61,296 nt of DNA from Microscillaceae bacterium. Its GTDB lineage: Bacteria > Bacteroidota > Bacteroidia > Cytophagales > Microscillaceae. The position numbers and the translations under genes are program-made. Each line of letters opens with the position of its first letter. The first letter of the stretch is position 1. The stretch covers positions 1 through 61,296 of the forward strand of contig JAABSX010000021.1 of the NCBI GenBank assembly GCA_011390205.1, written 5' to 3'. Below are positions 16,689-26,154 of the stretch, one piece after another. Under the pieces are notes generated by a model that worked only from the letters and a program-made list of their open reading frames with translations, was not told the DNA's origin and made no database searches.

Positions 16689-18203
16689 ATGAAAAAAATA
16701 ACAATTCCTTTTCTTTTTTTATGCCTTGTGAGCCTCGTCGCTACTTCATTGAGCCTTGCACAACCCTCAGAAGCAGTCATCAAAAGTGATTTAAAACAAA
16801 AACATGCAAGTGCCATTGCCATAGACATCACAGGCGCAGGGGTTACGAAGAGGGTATTTGAAAACAATGCTTATCAAACCATTCATAGCAGGGCTGCAAA
16901 ACTTACTTTTCCTTCTCAAAATCCTAAATTTCCCAATGCCAAAATGGTCTGGTATGGTGGAGTTACTTACACACAAAGTGGTGGCGGCTTTGTCTTTAAG
17001 CAGTTTAGCCTTAGCACTCAAGAAATCACTGGCATGCCTAACCCCAACAAACAAGAAGTGTTGGCTTTCTTGAATAAAAATATCCTTCAAGTATTCAGAA
17101 CAAGCAGAAATGAAATAGTAGGCAAGCCAAGTACTATAGAATTGCCTAGCAATACTACTTACATTTGGGATAGTTTCGATAATGTATCCTTTAATATAGA
17201 AAGTACTTATGAGATACTGATTGGCAATACAGGAGAAGCAGAAACCGTAAAACAAGCCTACGAAGTGCGTCTTTATGGGAAAGACGGTGGGAACTGGGAG
17301 AAAATGAATGCAAGCAAAGCAAGCACAGGTAAGACAGTATTGTCCAAGAAAAAATACAGTGCCTCAGAACTAGACAACCTAGAAACCTTTCAGATGATAT
17401 TAGACAGAGAAGAATCTGATAAAAAATGGGCTAGTTTACCTCAGCTAAACATTCCTGAATTTAAAGATATGTATGCTGTGATGGAGTTTGTGCATCAAAT
17501 CTTTATGGAAGGTGATGCCCCCAAAACTGAATCACTGCTGTATAACATGCTGGCTTCTAGCTACTTCCGAAAGCCTGATTTTAAAGTACCTTCAAGAGAT
17601 GGCAGTGAACTGATTCCTTCTGTGATAGGTAAAGTAGCCACAGGTGATTTTTTATACAAAGACCAATTTTGCCCTATGCCTGAGATAAAAGAAACAGGCA
17701 CAGGCTACATAGACTACTGGAACAAAGATAAAAATAGCTATGCGCGCCTCTCGATAGGTACTGAAAATGGAAAATGGAAATTAGGCGGAATAACGATTCA
17801 TATTATTAGTAATCCTGAAAAAGCCAAAATCTTGACTTCAATGCCTTGTACTAAAACCAGCCTCAGTGCCATAGAGCGTGGCGAAAGGGAAGGCGTAGCC
17901 AAGCTAAAACCCAACAGCCTAGTATTGGCTTATTATGAATCTGACGGGCTTTGGTATCCTGCTTTTTATAAATCTTATGCCAGTTATTATTTTGATGTGC
18001 AGTACTTGATAGATAACTCTAAGGGAAAAGTACGCAAAGTAATCCCCTTCTCACCAGAAGTAGGTGATAAAGCACTGGTAAAACTTCAAAGCGGTAAGCT
18101 ACAAGAAGTAAGCATCAAAAGTGTCAATAAATATGATGTGGTGATAGATTTTAATGGCACTGATACACCTTACAAAGTGAGTGGATTGTTATTCAAAAAA
18201 TAA
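16689..18203 (+). CDS. Exported protein of unknown function with Tudor-like C-terminal repeats
   Basis: I do not recognise this 504-residue protein. It has a signal peptide (about 1-24, ending SLSLAQ). The middle (about 30-400) is mixed alpha/beta with no catalytic motif I can see. The last 100 residues hold two similar small beta modules: VLAYYESDGLWYPAFYKSY and KALVKLQSGKLQEVSIKSV. The pattern of W/Y-x-P-A/x-V with short strands recalls Tudor/agenet-like barrels, which is speculative for an exported protein. The gene at 18229 starts 25 bp later on the same strand, so they may be cotranscribed. Confidence 0.65.
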   Translation: MKKITIPFLFLCLVSLVATSLSLAQPSEAVIKSDLKQKHASAIAIDITGAGVTKRVFENNAYQTIHSRAAKLTFPSQNPKFPNAKMVWYGGVTYTQSGGGFVFKQFSLSTQEITGMPNPNKQEVLAFLNKNILQVFRTSRNEIVGKPSTIELPSNTTYIWDSFDNVSFNIESTYEILIGNTGEAETVKQAYEVRLYGKDGGNWEKMNASKASTGKTVLSKKKYSASELDNLETFQMILDREESDKKWASLPQLNIPEFKDMYAVMEFVHQIFMEGDAPKTESLLYNMLASSYFRKPDFKVPSRDGSELIPSVIGKVATGDFLYKDQFCPMPEIKETGTGYIDYWNKDKNSYARLSIGTENGKWKLGGITIHIISNPEKAKILTSMPCTKTSLSAIERGEREGVAKLKPNSLVLAYYESDGLWYPAFYKSYASYYFDVQYLIDNSKGKVRKVIPFSPEVGDKALVKLQSGKLQEVSIKSVNKYDVVIDFNGTDTPYKVSGLLFKK

Positions 18204-18228
18204 ATAATGAACATATACAACTATAATT

Positions 18229-18708
18229 ATGATAGAGAATAATGATTACGTCTATGCACCTACAGTAGATATAGAACTACAAGGGCAGTATTTTATTAAA
18301 GGGGCTTTTATAGGTACAAAAACCTATTTATATCTCATTCCTCACGAAAGTGCCGTAAAATCTACGAGCCTAAAAGATTTTTTTATAGATGGGCTTAGTA
18401 AGAGTATAAGGTTAGAACGTTTTTCGATAGGTGATAAAAAACTACACGAAATCATGCCTGAAATCCTTCAAGACCCAGAGATGAACTTAGAAGGCCTGGA
18501 TAGCTTCTTGGTGGAAATGAAAGCCAAATGGGATGCCATCAAAAGAGTAGAAATAGCAAGTCTGGCAAAGCTGAAGGTCGTCTCTAATTTTTTTGGAGGT
18601 TCTATTTCTTACAAAAACAAGGGGGATATTTTGTATTCTCATTTTATTATGCGCATACCAAACAGCCACAGAAAACTTGTGAAAGCTTTTTATAAAGAGA
18701 TAGCTTAG
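18229..18708 (+). CDS. Hypothetical protein, 159 aa
   Basis: I do not recognise this protein. It has no signal peptide or membrane segment, so it should be cytoplasmic although its upstream neighbour is exported. Visible features are an N-terminal strand-rich part (YVYAPTVDIELQGQYF), a middle helix around PEILQDPEMNLEGLDSFL and a basic C-terminus. The first ATG at 18229 is used because nothing upstream fits. It lies 25 bp after the 504-residue gene. Its stop overlaps the left arm of a 150 bp inverted-repeat segment. Confidence 0.6.
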   Translation: MIENNDYVYAPTVDIELQGQYFIKGAFIGTKTYLYLIPHESAVKSTSLKDFFIDGLSKSIRLERFSIGDKKLHEIMPEILQDPEMNLEGLDSFLVEMKAKWDAIKRVEIASLAKLKVVSNFFGGSISYKNKGDILYSHFIMRIPNSHRKLVKAFYKEIA

Positions 18709-18856
18709 TACAGTGTTTCATAAATTTATTGATACTGTAGCATGCGCCTCTGGCTTGTGCAGTGTAGCTTTACCCGAACGTAAACCCGAAAATGAAGTTT
18801 CAGGCTACTGTTCCTCAGCAATAAGTATCTATTGAAAACTTTTGAAACAGTGTACT
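18707..18856. repeat. 150 bp segment bounded by 14 bp inverted repeats
   Basis: AGTACAGTGTTTCA at 18707-18720 is matched by TGAAACAGTGTACT at 18843-18856, with 13 of 14 bases complementary. The left arm begins in the stop codon of the previous gene. The interior holds no gene. Confidence 0.5.
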
Positions 18857-18988
18857 CAATAAAAAAATAAATAAAACAATCTTTTATTTTTTGTAAGATA
18901 TTCATTATCAATAAATTACAATCTGATAACTTGATAACTTATCTCTTACTTAATTGGCTTATTATTCAAAAAACAAAATACCAACGAA

Positions 18989-20077
18989 ATGAAAAATTAC
19001 CTCTTTGTATTCCTTTTTTTATGCCAATCTTTTTACCTGAAAGCACAGATTCAACTGTTTGGATTTGAGCGACAAATGCAGTTTATCTCTTACAATGCTG
19101 ATGAGTCTAAAATAATAGGCTATGGCAGCAACTGGACTCAGCATGAAGGCAAAAGAATTTTAGGCAGAAATATCATCATCTGGGACGCAAAAACAGGTGA
19201 AGTTATCAAAAATATTGATTGTACGCCACTCAGAAATGTTACACACAATGGCACAGCATACCTTAACGGAATGTTGGGAACGTGCAGCATTAGCCCTGAT
19301 AAAAAGAGGCTTTGTATCGTAGGAAAGACCTATTATGCAAAAGGAGCAGCAGACCTCTACCAAACCGTTTTACATTTTTATGACCTAGAAAAAGATAGCC
19401 TTTACTCTCTCATGGCTGATAAAATACACCAAAGCAACAGGGCAGTTTTTCACCCTACAGATGCTGACCTCATGGCATTGATTGGCATAGATGGAGACAC
19501 AGAAATGGTTTCGGCAGTGTACAGTATTTCTCAAAATAAAATACTACACCACCTTATGAAAGGCAAGGGACTCATTATGCCCCTTTCGCTAGACTTTTCG
19601 GCACAGACAGGGCAGGCATACGTGGGCTATGGCACAGGAAAAAATAGTGAAGGTGGTTTTGAAGTTTATGACACTGCATCAGGCAAATTACTCAAAAAAA
19701 TCCCGCTCAAAGATGAGCCAATGTTTTTTAGTGAATGGAACAATCAACTCATTGTGGGCTGTTCTTATCAGACTTTTTTCTTTAATTTGAAAAGCTTTGA
19801 TTTGATAAAAACCGAAAAAATCATTGTGAGTAATGTCAATACCAATAAAAATGTGGCAGTCCGAAACCCTATCGAGATGGCAGACACCAAGCAAGTACAA
19901 ATCTATGATTTGAAAACAGGCAAAAAAATTAACCTAAGCCAAGAGGGTATGAGTAATGCATGCTTTAATACTCAAGGAAACCAACTTATAGGCATCAAAC
20001 CCAAAAATGAATTTGATAAATCTTCTGCCTCTTTGAGTGTGCCTTCTGCTTATGTTTACACACTAGAAGATGAGTAA
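18989..20077 (+). CDS. Exported WD40/YncE-like beta-propeller protein
   Basis: This 362-residue protein starts with a signal peptide (about 1-19, ending YLKAQ). The rest has repeated strand-rich units with propeller-like endings, such as IIIWDAKTGEVIKNI, FEVYDTASGKLLKKI and VQIYDLKTGKKINL. These D-x-x-T/S-G-K/E patterns fit WD40 or YVTN/YncE-type blades. The role is unknown, and it may be a periplasmic binding or scaffold protein. It is preceded by a 280 bp spacer and followed by an outer membrane protein gene after 105 bp. Confidence 0.72.
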   Translation: MKNYLFVFLFLCQSFYLKAQIQLFGFERQMQFISYNADESKIIGYGSNWTQHEGKRILGRNIIIWDAKTGEVIKNIDCTPLRNVTHNGTAYLNGMLGTCSISPDKKRLCIVGKTYYAKGAADLYQTVLHFYDLEKDSLYSLMADKIHQSNRAVFHPTDADLMALIGIDGDTEMVSAVYSISQNKILHHLMKGKGLIMPLSLDFSAQTGQAYVGYGTGKNSEGGFEVYDTASGKLLKKIPLKDEPMFFSEWNNQLIVGCSYQTFFFNLKSFDLIKTEKIIVSNVNTNKNVAVRNPIEMADTKQVQIYDLKTGKKINLSQEGMSNACFNTQGNQLIGIKPKNEFDKSSASLSVPSAYVYTLEDE

Positions 20078-20182
20078 AATGCTTAAAAAATATTTCCCAA
20101 ATTGAAACATGGGCAGTGATTTTAGCAACTTATTTAAGATTTTATAGTTTTTAGAAGTATCTCTCACTAAAAGTTATACATT

Positions 20183-20842
20183 ATGCTAAAAAAAACAGTC
20201 CTACTATCATTTATATTCATCAGTGCCATACACTGTTTACAAGCACAGCGATACTCGCGATACTCTCGGGAATATGATGTTGAGCCTCAATTTATAGAAT
20301 TTGGGTTAAAAGCTGGTTTCAATTTTAATCTTTTAGCTCCTGCAGAAGACACCTGGGAATCAAGAAATAGGCGTATGGGAATAGCCACAGGGGTATTTGC
20401 TCAAATCAATTTTGAAGATTTTTTTATTCAGCCTGAGTTGCTACTTTCTCAAAAAGGAGGAAAATTGCGTGCACCAGTCATCGGCGAAGATGGCATAGAA
20501 CGTTTTGAAGATTTGCGACGCTCTATCAGTATGGTGGATATTCCTGTGTTGGCTGGCATAAGGCTACTCCGAGTTATCCGTCTAAAAGCAGGGCCTTCGT
20601 TTAGTTTTCCCTCTGGCGGCAGACAAAACAAGCTAGATGACAATAATGAATATGCCAACAGTCTTAGAAGTTTTGCGATTACCTATCAGGCAGGCATTGG
20701 GGTTGATGTCAGACATACTAGGATTGATTTTCGGTACATCGGTAATTTTACTAAAATTGGTAGAAGTCTCCCGAGTAGTGGCATCCGAACAGATGACCGC
20801 ATCGATACCTTTCAGATTACGTTTGGATATCAGTTGTTTTAA
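20183..20842 (+). CDS. PorT-like outer-membrane beta-barrel protein
   Basis: This 219-residue protein has a signal peptide (about 1-21, ending CLQAQ) and alternating strands typical of an eight-stranded barrel: FGLKAGFNFNLL, GIATGVFAQINF, FFIQPELLLSQKGG, LRVIRLKAGPSFSF, QAGIGVDVRHTRIDFRY and FQITFGYQLF at the end. The terminal aromatic residue is the usual barrel-assembly signal. These features fit the PorT/OMP_b-brl_2 group. Substrate and role are unknown. Confidence 0.85.
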   Translation: MLKKTVLLSFIFISAIHCLQAQRYSRYSREYDVEPQFIEFGLKAGFNFNLLAPAEDTWESRNRRMGIATGVFAQINFEDFFIQPELLLSQKGGKLRAPVIGEDGIERFEDLRRSISMVDIPVLAGIRLLRVIRLKAGPSFSFPSGGRQNKLDDNNEYANSLRSFAITYQAGIGVDVRHTRIDFRYIGNFTKIGRSLPSSGIRTDDRIDTFQITFGYQLF

Positions 20843-20845
20843 GCT

Positions 20846-20940
20846 GTAAGTAAATGTACTAATTTATTAACTTGGTAATATGCTAATTATCAGCACATTA
20901 GATAAAGAATAATACAAACTATTTTTGCTCAAGTACTTAG
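20846..20940 (+). repeat. Dispersed intergenic repeat, copy A
   Basis: The unit GTAAGTAAATGTACTAAT...TATGCTAATTATCAGCACA...GATAAAGAATAATA...TGCTCAAGTACTTAG begins 3 bp after the outer membrane protein stop. Related copies are at 35863, 39806 (diverged), 49349 and 59889 (inverted). Confidence 0.8.
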
Positions 20941-21096
20941 TGAGTAATTATTAATGATTAGCTGTTAGTTAGCTTAAATCTAAAAAAAGAGTATAGAAAA
21001 CAGGTTCATGTGTGCTAAACTTATTTTCAATGCTAAAAGGTACACACGTCCCTAAAAAATGCTTTACTTGTACTTAATTGAATAAAAAGACACATA

Positions 21097-22818
21097 ATGA
21101 AGCTAAAACGCATACTTTTCTTTTTTTTGATCTTGTTTCCTTTCTGCATCAAAGCACAAGATGATACCTTCACAATTATAGAAAAAAAAACAGCTAAACT
21201 GACCTGGACAGACACAGACTCTGCCAAGATTATGCTTGAAAAGCTAGAAGAATTGGCTGCAAGTGCAAATGAACCTGAGCTATACGCAAGGTCAATCAAT
21301 ACAAGAGGTGTCTATTATTATAGCATAGCAGACTATGGCAAAGCACTCAACCATTACACAAAAGCCTATCAATGGGCAAAAAAATGGAACAATACACTCT
21401 ATATGGGCAAAGTACTCAACAATATAGGAGCTTGTCATATAGAACTCAATAACCTCACAAAAGCAGCAGAATATTTTACACTGGCACTTTTTTCATTCAG
21501 GAAAGCTAAAGATGATTTTTGGGAACTGAATGCTACTTATAACCTTGCCAATGTAAACTTGAAATCTAAAAAATGGAAGACCGCAGATAGTCTGTATCTT
21601 TTGCTAGAAAAAAAATATCTGCAAAGTGGTAAAATCGCAGAGGCGGGCTACAGCAATATGAGCAGAGGACGAATTAAGCATGAAAATAAAAAATATGAAG
21701 AAGCATTGGCACTTTATCAATTGGCTATGTCGCGCATAGATACCCTCAATAACAAATACATTTATGCCATTCTTTTGCAAAACATTGCCTTTTCACGCTA
21801 TGAAACCAAGCAATACTCTAAAGCCATCGAGTCTGTCAGTGCCAGCACACAGCTCACCTTCATACACAAGCACCCCAAAATGAGACTGAACAACTACGAA
21901 CTAACTGCCAATTGCTATAAAAAACTCAACCTAAAAGATAGTGCATTGCTTTATCTAGAAAAACTAATCGCACTGAAAGACACTGTGTTCAATGATACAA
22001 AACAAGCAGAATTTGCAAAGTCAGAAACCCGATTCAATACCCTGCTTAAAGAAAATCAAATTAAACTTCAAGAAAAACTCATCAAACAAAAAAATAACAG
22101 CATCTTTTGGTTAATATCAGTGCTTGCCTTGGTATTGGGACTTATTACGATGCTGTTTTGGGTCTATCGCTCTTTGAGAATTGCAAAAAGTCATTTAGAA
22201 ATCTCCCTAGTAGAGAAAGATGCACTCTTACGAGAGATTCATCATAGAGTTAAGAATAACCTACAGATAGTTTCTAGTTTGCTCAATATGCACGTCAGAA
22301 AGGTGAAAGACCCAAGCTCCAAAAAAATCTTAGAAGAAGGCTCCGAGCGGCTTTTGGCAATGTCGTTGATTCATAAAAACTTATACCCTCATGCAGACTT
22401 GAAGTCGGTTTCTCTTGATGAATATTTGGCAAATTTATCTCTCCAGTTGTTTGAAAATTACCAACTAGACCAAGCCCATATTTCATTAGAAACACAACTC
22501 GAGAAAGTATCTGTGGATATAGACAAGCTCATCCCGATTGGGTTGGTTGTCAATGAATTGCTCTCCAATGCTATGAAACATGCTTTTGAAGAAAATGCCA
22601 CTGGCAAAATATACATTCGGCTGTTTCAAGAAGTACCCAATTATCTCATCTTAGAAGTGGCTGACAACGGCAAAGGTATCTCAGACGACTGGCAAGCCAA
22701 CATAGGAAACTCCCTGGGAATGAAGTTAGTAAAAATATTCTGTGATAAACTCAAAACAGAATTGTTGATTTTGAATGACGCTGGCACAAAAGTTCAGCTA
22801 AATATACCTATCTCATGA
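21097..22818 (+). CDS. TPR sensor histidine kinase (HisKA_2 type)
   Basis: This 573-residue kinase has a signal peptide (about 1-21, ending CIKAQ), a periplasmic TPR array (about 55-290), a coiled coil, and one membrane helix at about 335-358 (SIFWLISVLALVLGLITML). The cytoplasmic part has a HisKA_2/HWE-like dimerisation box (LLREIHHRVKNNLQ, H382-H383) and a HATPase domain (NELLSNAMKHAF, VADNGKGI). Such TPR kinases sense cell-envelope or extracellular states. Its stop overlaps the start of the regulator gene by four bases (ATGA), so the two are surely a pair. Confidence 0.94.
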   Translation: MKLKRILFFFLILFPFCIKAQDDTFTIIEKKTAKLTWTDTDSAKIMLEKLEELAASANEPELYARSINTRGVYYYSIADYGKALNHYTKAYQWAKKWNNTLYMGKVLNNIGACHIELNNLTKAAEYFTLALFSFRKAKDDFWELNATYNLANVNLKSKKWKTADSLYLLLEKKYLQSGKIAEAGYSNMSRGRIKHENKKYEEALALYQLAMSRIDTLNNKYIYAILLQNIAFSRYETKQYSKAIESVSASTQLTFIHKHPKMRLNNYELTANCYKKLNLKDSALLYLEKLIALKDTVFNDTKQAEFAKSETRFNTLLKENQIKLQEKLIKQKNNSIFWLISVLALVLGLITMLFWVYRSLRIAKSHLEISLVEKDALLREIHHRVKNNLQIVSSLLNMHVRKVKDPSSKKILEEGSERLLAMSLIHKNLYPHADLKSVSLDEYLANLSLQLFENYQLDQAHISLETQLEKVSVDIDKLIPIGLVVNELLSNAMKHAFEENATGKIYIRLFQEVPNYLILEVADNGKGISDDWQANIGNSLGMKLVKIFCDKLKTELLILNDAGTKVQLNIPIS

Positions 22819-23435
22819 CCTATTTACCTTCTTTATTGATTGTAGAAGACGAGCCACTGATAGCGGCAGACATTGAAGAATTTTGTGCCGAAAAAGGATA
22901 CCCTATTACGGGCATTGCTTATGCACAAGAAGAAGCCATTTATTTTCTCAATCATAAAAAAGTAGATTTTGTCCTTTTAGATATTAGATTGGGGAAGCAA
23001 GATGACGGCTTAGTAATCGGCAAACTGCTTTGTGAAGAGTATTTTATTCCCTTTGTATATATTACTTCTTTTTATGATTCGCAAACCCTCGAAAAGGCTA
23101 AAAATACACAACCCGTTGGATACCTCATCAAGCCTTTCAGGCCTCAAGATATTGATGTGCAGATAAAAATCGGAATGGATATTCATCAACGGATTTCCTC
23201 AGCCAGTATTCCTTCTTTTGGCAAACTCAACAAAAACTGTATCTATAAACTCTCTGAAAGAGAATATGCCTTGGTAGTAGAAATATGCAAAGGAAAATCA
23301 AATATGGAAATTGCCGATAAGCTTTTTATTAGTATGAATACCGTCAAAACACATCTAAAAAATATCTTTGTGAAATTAAATGCTAAATCAAGAAGTGAGT
23401 TAATTCATAAAATATTGACCATCGGAGAAAACTAA
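22815..23435 (+). CDS. Response regulator with LuxR-type DNA-binding domain
   Basis: This 206-residue regulator has an N-terminal REC domain (acidic pocket VEDEP, phospho-acceptor D56 in LLDIRLG, K in LIKPF). Its C-terminal HTH is of the LuxR/GerE type (LSEREYALVVEICKGKSNMEIADKLFISMNTVKTHLKNIFVKL, about 140-190; written here only as a family marker). It should be phosphorylated by the upstream kinase, whose stop it overlaps. Its target genes are not evident. The exported genes on either side of the pair are candidates by proximity. Confidence 0.94.
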   Translation: MTYLPSLLIVEDEPLIAADIEEFCAEKGYPITGIAYAQEEAIYFLNHKKVDFVLLDIRLGKQDDGLVIGKLLCEEYFIPFVYITSFYDSQTLEKAKNTQPVGYLIKPFRPQDIDVQIKIGMDIHQRISSASIPSFGKLNKNCIYKLSEREYALVVEICKGKSNMEIADKLFISMNTVKTHLKNIFVKLNAKSRSELIHKILTIGEN

Positions 23436-24386
23436 AGGGTAGTGTATCAAAAAGTATGAGACTGTAAGTATTTGACAAATAATACATTAAGTCTATTTTT
23501 GGATGTGAAATCCATAATAACACAACTTGAATGCCCCAGTTCTGCGTAGCCCCCAACAACTCGCAAAATTGCTTCTTAAGAAAGAACCAAGGGGTCCCCA
23601 AATAATTCGTAAATTCGTATTTTAAAAAAGTATCTAATTAATTATATTTGTCTAGTCAGTAATTTTTGTTCACAGACTGAACAAACATTGATACTTTTTT
23701 CTAAGTTCGTTGCGTAGCCTAGTCAGGAGAGATGCTTGTATTCATAATTGATAGCAAGCTATTGTTTTCAATAGTTTGACTTCGTTTGGAAGAATAAAAA
23801 CCCTACGTGTTGCAAAAGCAGGTTGCTTAAATTATTGATTATCAAGCGTTTACAAAAGTGGTTCTTGGAAGTTTCCGCTACGCTCAAACTACGGACTTGC
23901 TATGATGCAAATCTTCGGATTTGCCTGCTTTTTGTAAAAAAACAGTGGGTTTTTGTGTTTTGTGATGTGTGAATAAGTTGATAGTTTTGCTTTAATCCAA
24001 TACAAATCAGAGATTTGTATAAAAAATAGTGCGTAGTCTCACTTCGTTAAGACTACACACAACGGGGGGCAGACGGGCTTCACTTGCAATCTCACGGTTT
24101 TAACATTCAAAACCACCGACAAATAATACACATAAAGCAAATTAAAGAAGTAAGTTTTTATAATGTATTCAGACTTATCCCTAATGGACTTACAATTACG
24201 ACTCTTGACGGAAAAACAGAGAAATTTATCGTTCACGGCAGACAATTCTGGAAGGAAAAAATTGAAAAACGGAAGAAAAACCTAAAGCACAAAACTACTT
24301 AAAACCCTGTAACTTTATGTCTATGGTATCTCGTTTAATTATGATAAAAAACAGTCTCTTTTATCAAAACCTACCCCCTCCTCTCT
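23436..24386. other. Long spacer with a decayed gene end
   Basis: Nearly 950 bp with no intact gene. Bases 23640-24060 look noncoding. A small hairpin (GTAGTCT...AGACTAC) lies at about 24033-24054. Bases 24084-24302 keep what looks like the 3' end of a PH-like gene (listed separately). Confidence 0.55.
24084..24302 (+). pseudogene. Possible 3' remnant of a bacterial PH/GRAM-like protein gene
   Basis: The open frame ends with a clean strand pattern: IIHIKQIKEVSFYNVFRLI, PNGLTITTLDGKTEKFIVHG, RQFWKEKIEKRKK. This looks like the C-terminal half of a PH/GRAM-type small domain with its final helix. The N-terminal half and a ribosome binding site are missing and the upstream DNA is repeat-like. It may instead be a real 72-residue gene; I lean toward a remnant. 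Confidence 0.4.
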
Positions 24387-25850
24387 ATGAAATCCATCTC
24401 TACACTCATTCTCTATCTCTTGCTTCATCATTTACTCTCAATGGCATATACCTTGCAAGCCCAAACTTGGGAAGAGCTAGACCAAAGCGGTGTAGCAGCC
24501 TTTGAGCAAGGCAACTGGCGCATGGCCCGTGCATTCTGGGAACAAGCAAAAACCCAAGCAGAAGCAACACAAGGAGTAGATAGTGAGGCATATATCCGCT
24601 CTCTCAATAACCTAGGGCTAGTCAATATGCGCATGAGCAACCAAACAAAGGCCCTCGATTTGTTCTTAGAGGCGCATAATCTGAGCAAACAGACACTAGA
24701 AACTACACACCCCGAGAATATCGTCGCACTCAGCGAATTGCTCAAAATCATCAGGAAAGACCCAAAACAAGTACCACAACATAGGCAGCTGACGATACTC
24801 AAAGAATGGAAAAATGCTCAAAAAGAAAGACTAGGCGAGGCAAACCCTGAGTATATAGCAGTTTGTCAGGAAATATTAGCCCTCTACTTGCAGAGCCAAT
24901 CACTAGATGCTGCACTAGAGATAGCCCAAGAATTAGACAGCATCTATCTTCGTGCAGGACTGCAAGAAAGCCCAGAATATGAAGAAAACCGACAAACACT
25001 AGAACACACCCAAAGCATCCTGACAAGAAGACAAGAACAAGCAGAAGCCCGCCAAAAAGAATACATAGATAGATTAGATGGCTCGCCCTTTATGACAATG
25101 CACTATGCACGGCAACAAGCTAACCTCACACAGGGAAAAGTAGGCGTGCGACTCACCGATGCCAATGGCGAAGCATTTGTTTTTGAGACAGACTACCACC
25201 CACAGCCCGTAGCACACAGCCTGAGCATTAGCCCCTTTGGGGCAATCTTTAATGATGTACTTTTCCCACCTAACTCAAAACAAAATGCCTACCTTCGTAA
25301 TAATTCTTATGCCTTTTGGATGATGTATATCAATGCGATAGTATTGCCTGCCAACCGAGCACAAGATTTAGGAACAGTGATTTTTGTGGAGCTGGGGGCT
25401 GATTTTGGAGTGCGCTATAATTTCTCAAAGCGCTATTACTTCGAAACTGGGATACACATTGCCCCCTTAGGGTTATACTATCACAACCTAGGCACGGTGC
25501 TCGTCAGCCCCACAGACTTTGCCGAAGGTAGTGCCTTTGGTGAAGTAGCAGATATTGTCGGCTATGGAGGACATGTGGCCGTGATTCCTTTTCTGAGAAC
25601 AGGTTTTTACTTTAATCAAAAGAAAACAAGTCCTTTTAGCATTGATTTTTCGGTAGGATATAGGCAAAGCTGGATATATGCCCACGGAGTAGGAGGTAAT
25701 TTGCAGCTCTCCCCTTCCGAAGGTAGAGAAGGTATCATAGACCGATTCACAAAGCAAGATATTCTCATCAATGCTCGCACGCTCCGCCCACGTGATATAG
25801 CCATCAATGGATTATCTTATAGCCTAGGGCTCTCCTTTTATTTTAGATAA
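24387..25850 (+). CDS. Exported TPR protein fused to outer-membrane beta-barrel
   Basis: This 487-residue protein has a signal peptide (about 1-26, ending YTLQAQ). TPR-like helices follow at about 27-225 (SGVAAFEQGNWRMARAFW; YIRSLNNLGLVNMRMSN; TKALDLFLEAHNLSK), then a short linker. From about 245 on the sequence switches to amphipathic strands: GVRLTDANGEAFVFETD, LGTVIFVELGADFGVRYNF, YFETGIHIAPLGLYY, FLRTGFYFN, FSIDFSVGYRQSW and GLSYSLGLSFYFR at the end. The terminal FYFR fits barrel export. The role is unknown; the TPRs could face the periplasm and bind a partner. It follows the kinase/regulator pair by about 950 bp. Confidence 0.7.
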   Translation: MKSISTLILYLLLHHLLSMAYTLQAQTWEELDQSGVAAFEQGNWRMARAFWEQAKTQAEATQGVDSEAYIRSLNNLGLVNMRMSNQTKALDLFLEAHNLSKQTLETTHPENIVALSELLKIIRKDPKQVPQHRQLTILKEWKNAQKERLGEANPEYIAVCQEILALYLQSQSLDAALEIAQELDSIYLRAGLQESPEYEENRQTLEHTQSILTRRQEQAEARQKEYIDRLDGSPFMTMHYARQQANLTQGKVGVRLTDANGEAFVFETDYHPQPVAHSLSISPFGAIFNDVLFPPNSKQNAYLRNNSYAFWMMYINAIVLPANRAQDLGTVIFVELGADFGVRYNFSKRYYFETGIHIAPLGLYYHNLGTVLVSPTDFAEGSAFGEVADIVGYGGHVAVIPFLRTGFYFNQKKTSPFSIDFSVGYRQSWIYAHGVGGNLQLSPSEGREGIIDRFTKQDILINARTLRPRDIAINGLSYSLGLSFYFR

Positions 25851-26154
25851 AATAGGGCTTAGAAGTTAATCAAAATTTGAGACACCTTATTCCATAGTTG
25901 ATCTTATCCTTCGCCTGTCATAGGGGAGACCAAGCACTAGAGTAGCTATGATTTTTTGACGCACTATATGGATGAATTTATCCAATCCTTTTATATTTGT
26001 GATGAAAGGCTCAGGACTTGATTGGTTGGTATAGAAGTGGATTGATTAAGGGTACACAAAGATTAAAGTGAATTGCTATTTTTAAAATACCTTCCAATAA
26101 ACAAAACACAAAATATAAAACCTGCGTAATCAATTCAGAAAAAAATACAACAAT
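25851..26154. other. Spacer with no visible gene
   Basis: About 300 bp of AT-rich DNA after the TPR/barrel gene. I see no gene, strong hairpin or clear promoter. Confidence 0.5.
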
